Source: a bacterium
GTDB taxonomy: Bacteria > Krumholzibacteriota > Krumholzibacteriia > LZORAL124-64-63
Assembly (NCBI GenBank): GCA_030635025.1
Contig: DAOVZQ010000227.1
Span: 1-5,341, forward strand
Length of the DNA stretch: 5,341 bases
Direction of reading: 5' to 3'
Shown here: piece by piece, positions 5,025 through 5,341 of the stretch
Numbering within the stretch: position 1 is the stretch's first letter
How the letters are laid out: every line of letters starts with the position of its first letter
Notes under the pieces: generated by a model
Told to the model about the DNA's origin: nothing
The model's database searches: none
The model's input: only the letters and a program-made list of their open reading frames with translations
Translations under genes and position numbers: made by a program

Positions 5025-5341
5025 CGGATCACTCCCCGCCTCAACTGATGCCGCTCATTGAACATCCGCCGATAAACCATCACCGCCACCAGTATCCCAC
5101 CCAGAGATGTCGCGGCCGCGATCATGAACATCACCACGATCTGATAGCGCACAGCCTGCAACGGCTCGGCCCCGGCGAGAATCTGACCGGTCATCATGCC
5201 GGGTAGCGAAACCAGCCCCGCCACGGTCATCGAGTTCAGGATGGGGATCATACCCTTGCGTACCGCCTCGCGCAGGGGCTCACGCGCAGCTTCCCAGCGC
5301 GTGGCGCCGCAGGCCAGGTCGGCTTCGACGGCGGCGCGGCG
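5021..5341 (-). CDS. fetB: FetB/YbbM-type (UPF0014) ABC transporter permease, C-terminal part (5' end outside window)
   Basis: The frame is open from the right edge to the TGA at 5021-5023 and shows the last 106 residues. The visible part has the family signature: an amphipathic ALALGA-type segment (VEADLACGATRWEAAREPLR), then MIPILNSMTVAGLVSLPGMM and TGQILAG, then YQIVVMFMIAAATSLGG followed by a final membrane helix and a basic tail. These match the C-terminus of FetB/YbbM permeases, which with the ATPase FetA form an ABC exporter linked in E. coli to iron efflux and oxidative-stress resistance. The protein is an inner-membrane permease. Two or three membrane segments are visible, starting near visible residues 31 and 66. 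An ATPase partner would be expected upstream, beyond the window. The next ORF overlaps its stop by 4 bp. The family is secure; the substrate (iron) is inferred from family knowledge. Confidence 0.9.
   Translation of the reverse strand, partial: RRAAVEADLACGATRWEAAREPLREAVRKGMIPILNSMTVAGLVSLPGMMTGQILAGAEPLQAVRYQIVVMFMIAAATSLGGILVAVMVYRRMFNERHQLRRGVIR
5032..5037 (-). promoter_or_regulatory. Ribosome binding site for the 57-codon ORF
   Basis: On the minus strand GGGGAG is followed by a 7-base spacer and the GTG at 5024. The site lies within the last codons of the FetB-like gene, a usual arrangement for coupled genes. It is the main reason to accept a GTG start that overlaps the preceding stop. 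Confidence 0.5.

Noticed and set aside
4278..5048. Plus-strand open frames of 66, 137 and 177 codons opposite the B3/B4-like gene
   Set aside because: They lack good ribosome binding sites and family resemblance, while the minus-strand frame shows a plausible folded-domain pattern and fits the overlapped gene chain.

Overview
This window of roughly 60% G+C reads as bacterial chromosome with two transcription units that converge. The plus strand (1-4182) carries a redox electron-transfer pair followed by a two-component system. The minus strand (4193-5341) carries the end of a FetB-type ABC permease and two downstream genes packed against it. The DsrMK-like proteins and the Cys-rich sensor insert resemble those of Deltaproteobacteria or similar anaerobic or sulfur-metabolising lineages, including uncultured phyla. 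The window alone cannot fix the taxon.

Plus strand: (1) the last 105 residues of a NarI/DsrM-type membrane cytochrome b subunit, with two histidines 18 residues apart as in NarI; (2) one base later, a complete 460-residue DsrK/HdrD-like iron-sulfur protein with two 4Fe-4S motifs and one full CCG-type cysteine motif; (3) a strong 13-bp intergenic hairpin without a T-run; (4) a single-domain response regulator; (5) a 652-residue membrane histidine kinase built as TM - extracytoplasmic region - TM - HAMP - PAS - HisKA-like - HATPase. The DsrJ, DsrO and DsrP genes that often follow DsrMK are not here; a two-component system takes their place.

The most interesting feature is in the kinase. Its HAMP domain is interrupted by a block of about 60 residues with seven cysteines. 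The block matches the pattern I recall as the two-CW domain (Cys-Trp twice, then a closing CxxC). A probable metal- or redox-responsive module therefore sits inside the signal-transmitting HAMP element, directly downstream of thiol/disulfide electron-transfer genes. I infer, without proof, that the kinase senses redox or metal state and that the operon couples this to DsrMK.

Minus strand, in order of transcription: the fetB-like permease enters from the right edge and ends at 5021. A 57-codon GTG-start ORF overlaps its stop by 4 bp and has a good Shine-Dalgarno sequence. A 221-residue protein resembling stand-alone B3/B4 (tRNA-synthetase editing-like) proteins then overlaps the small ORF by 8 bp. 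The small ORF and the B3/B4-like gene could instead be one gene split by a frameshift. The two strands' transcripts meet tail to tail with only 10 bp between stop codons at 4183-4192. No tRNA, rRNA, CRISPR array or insertion sequence was recognised, and no stretch over 300 bases lacks a gene.
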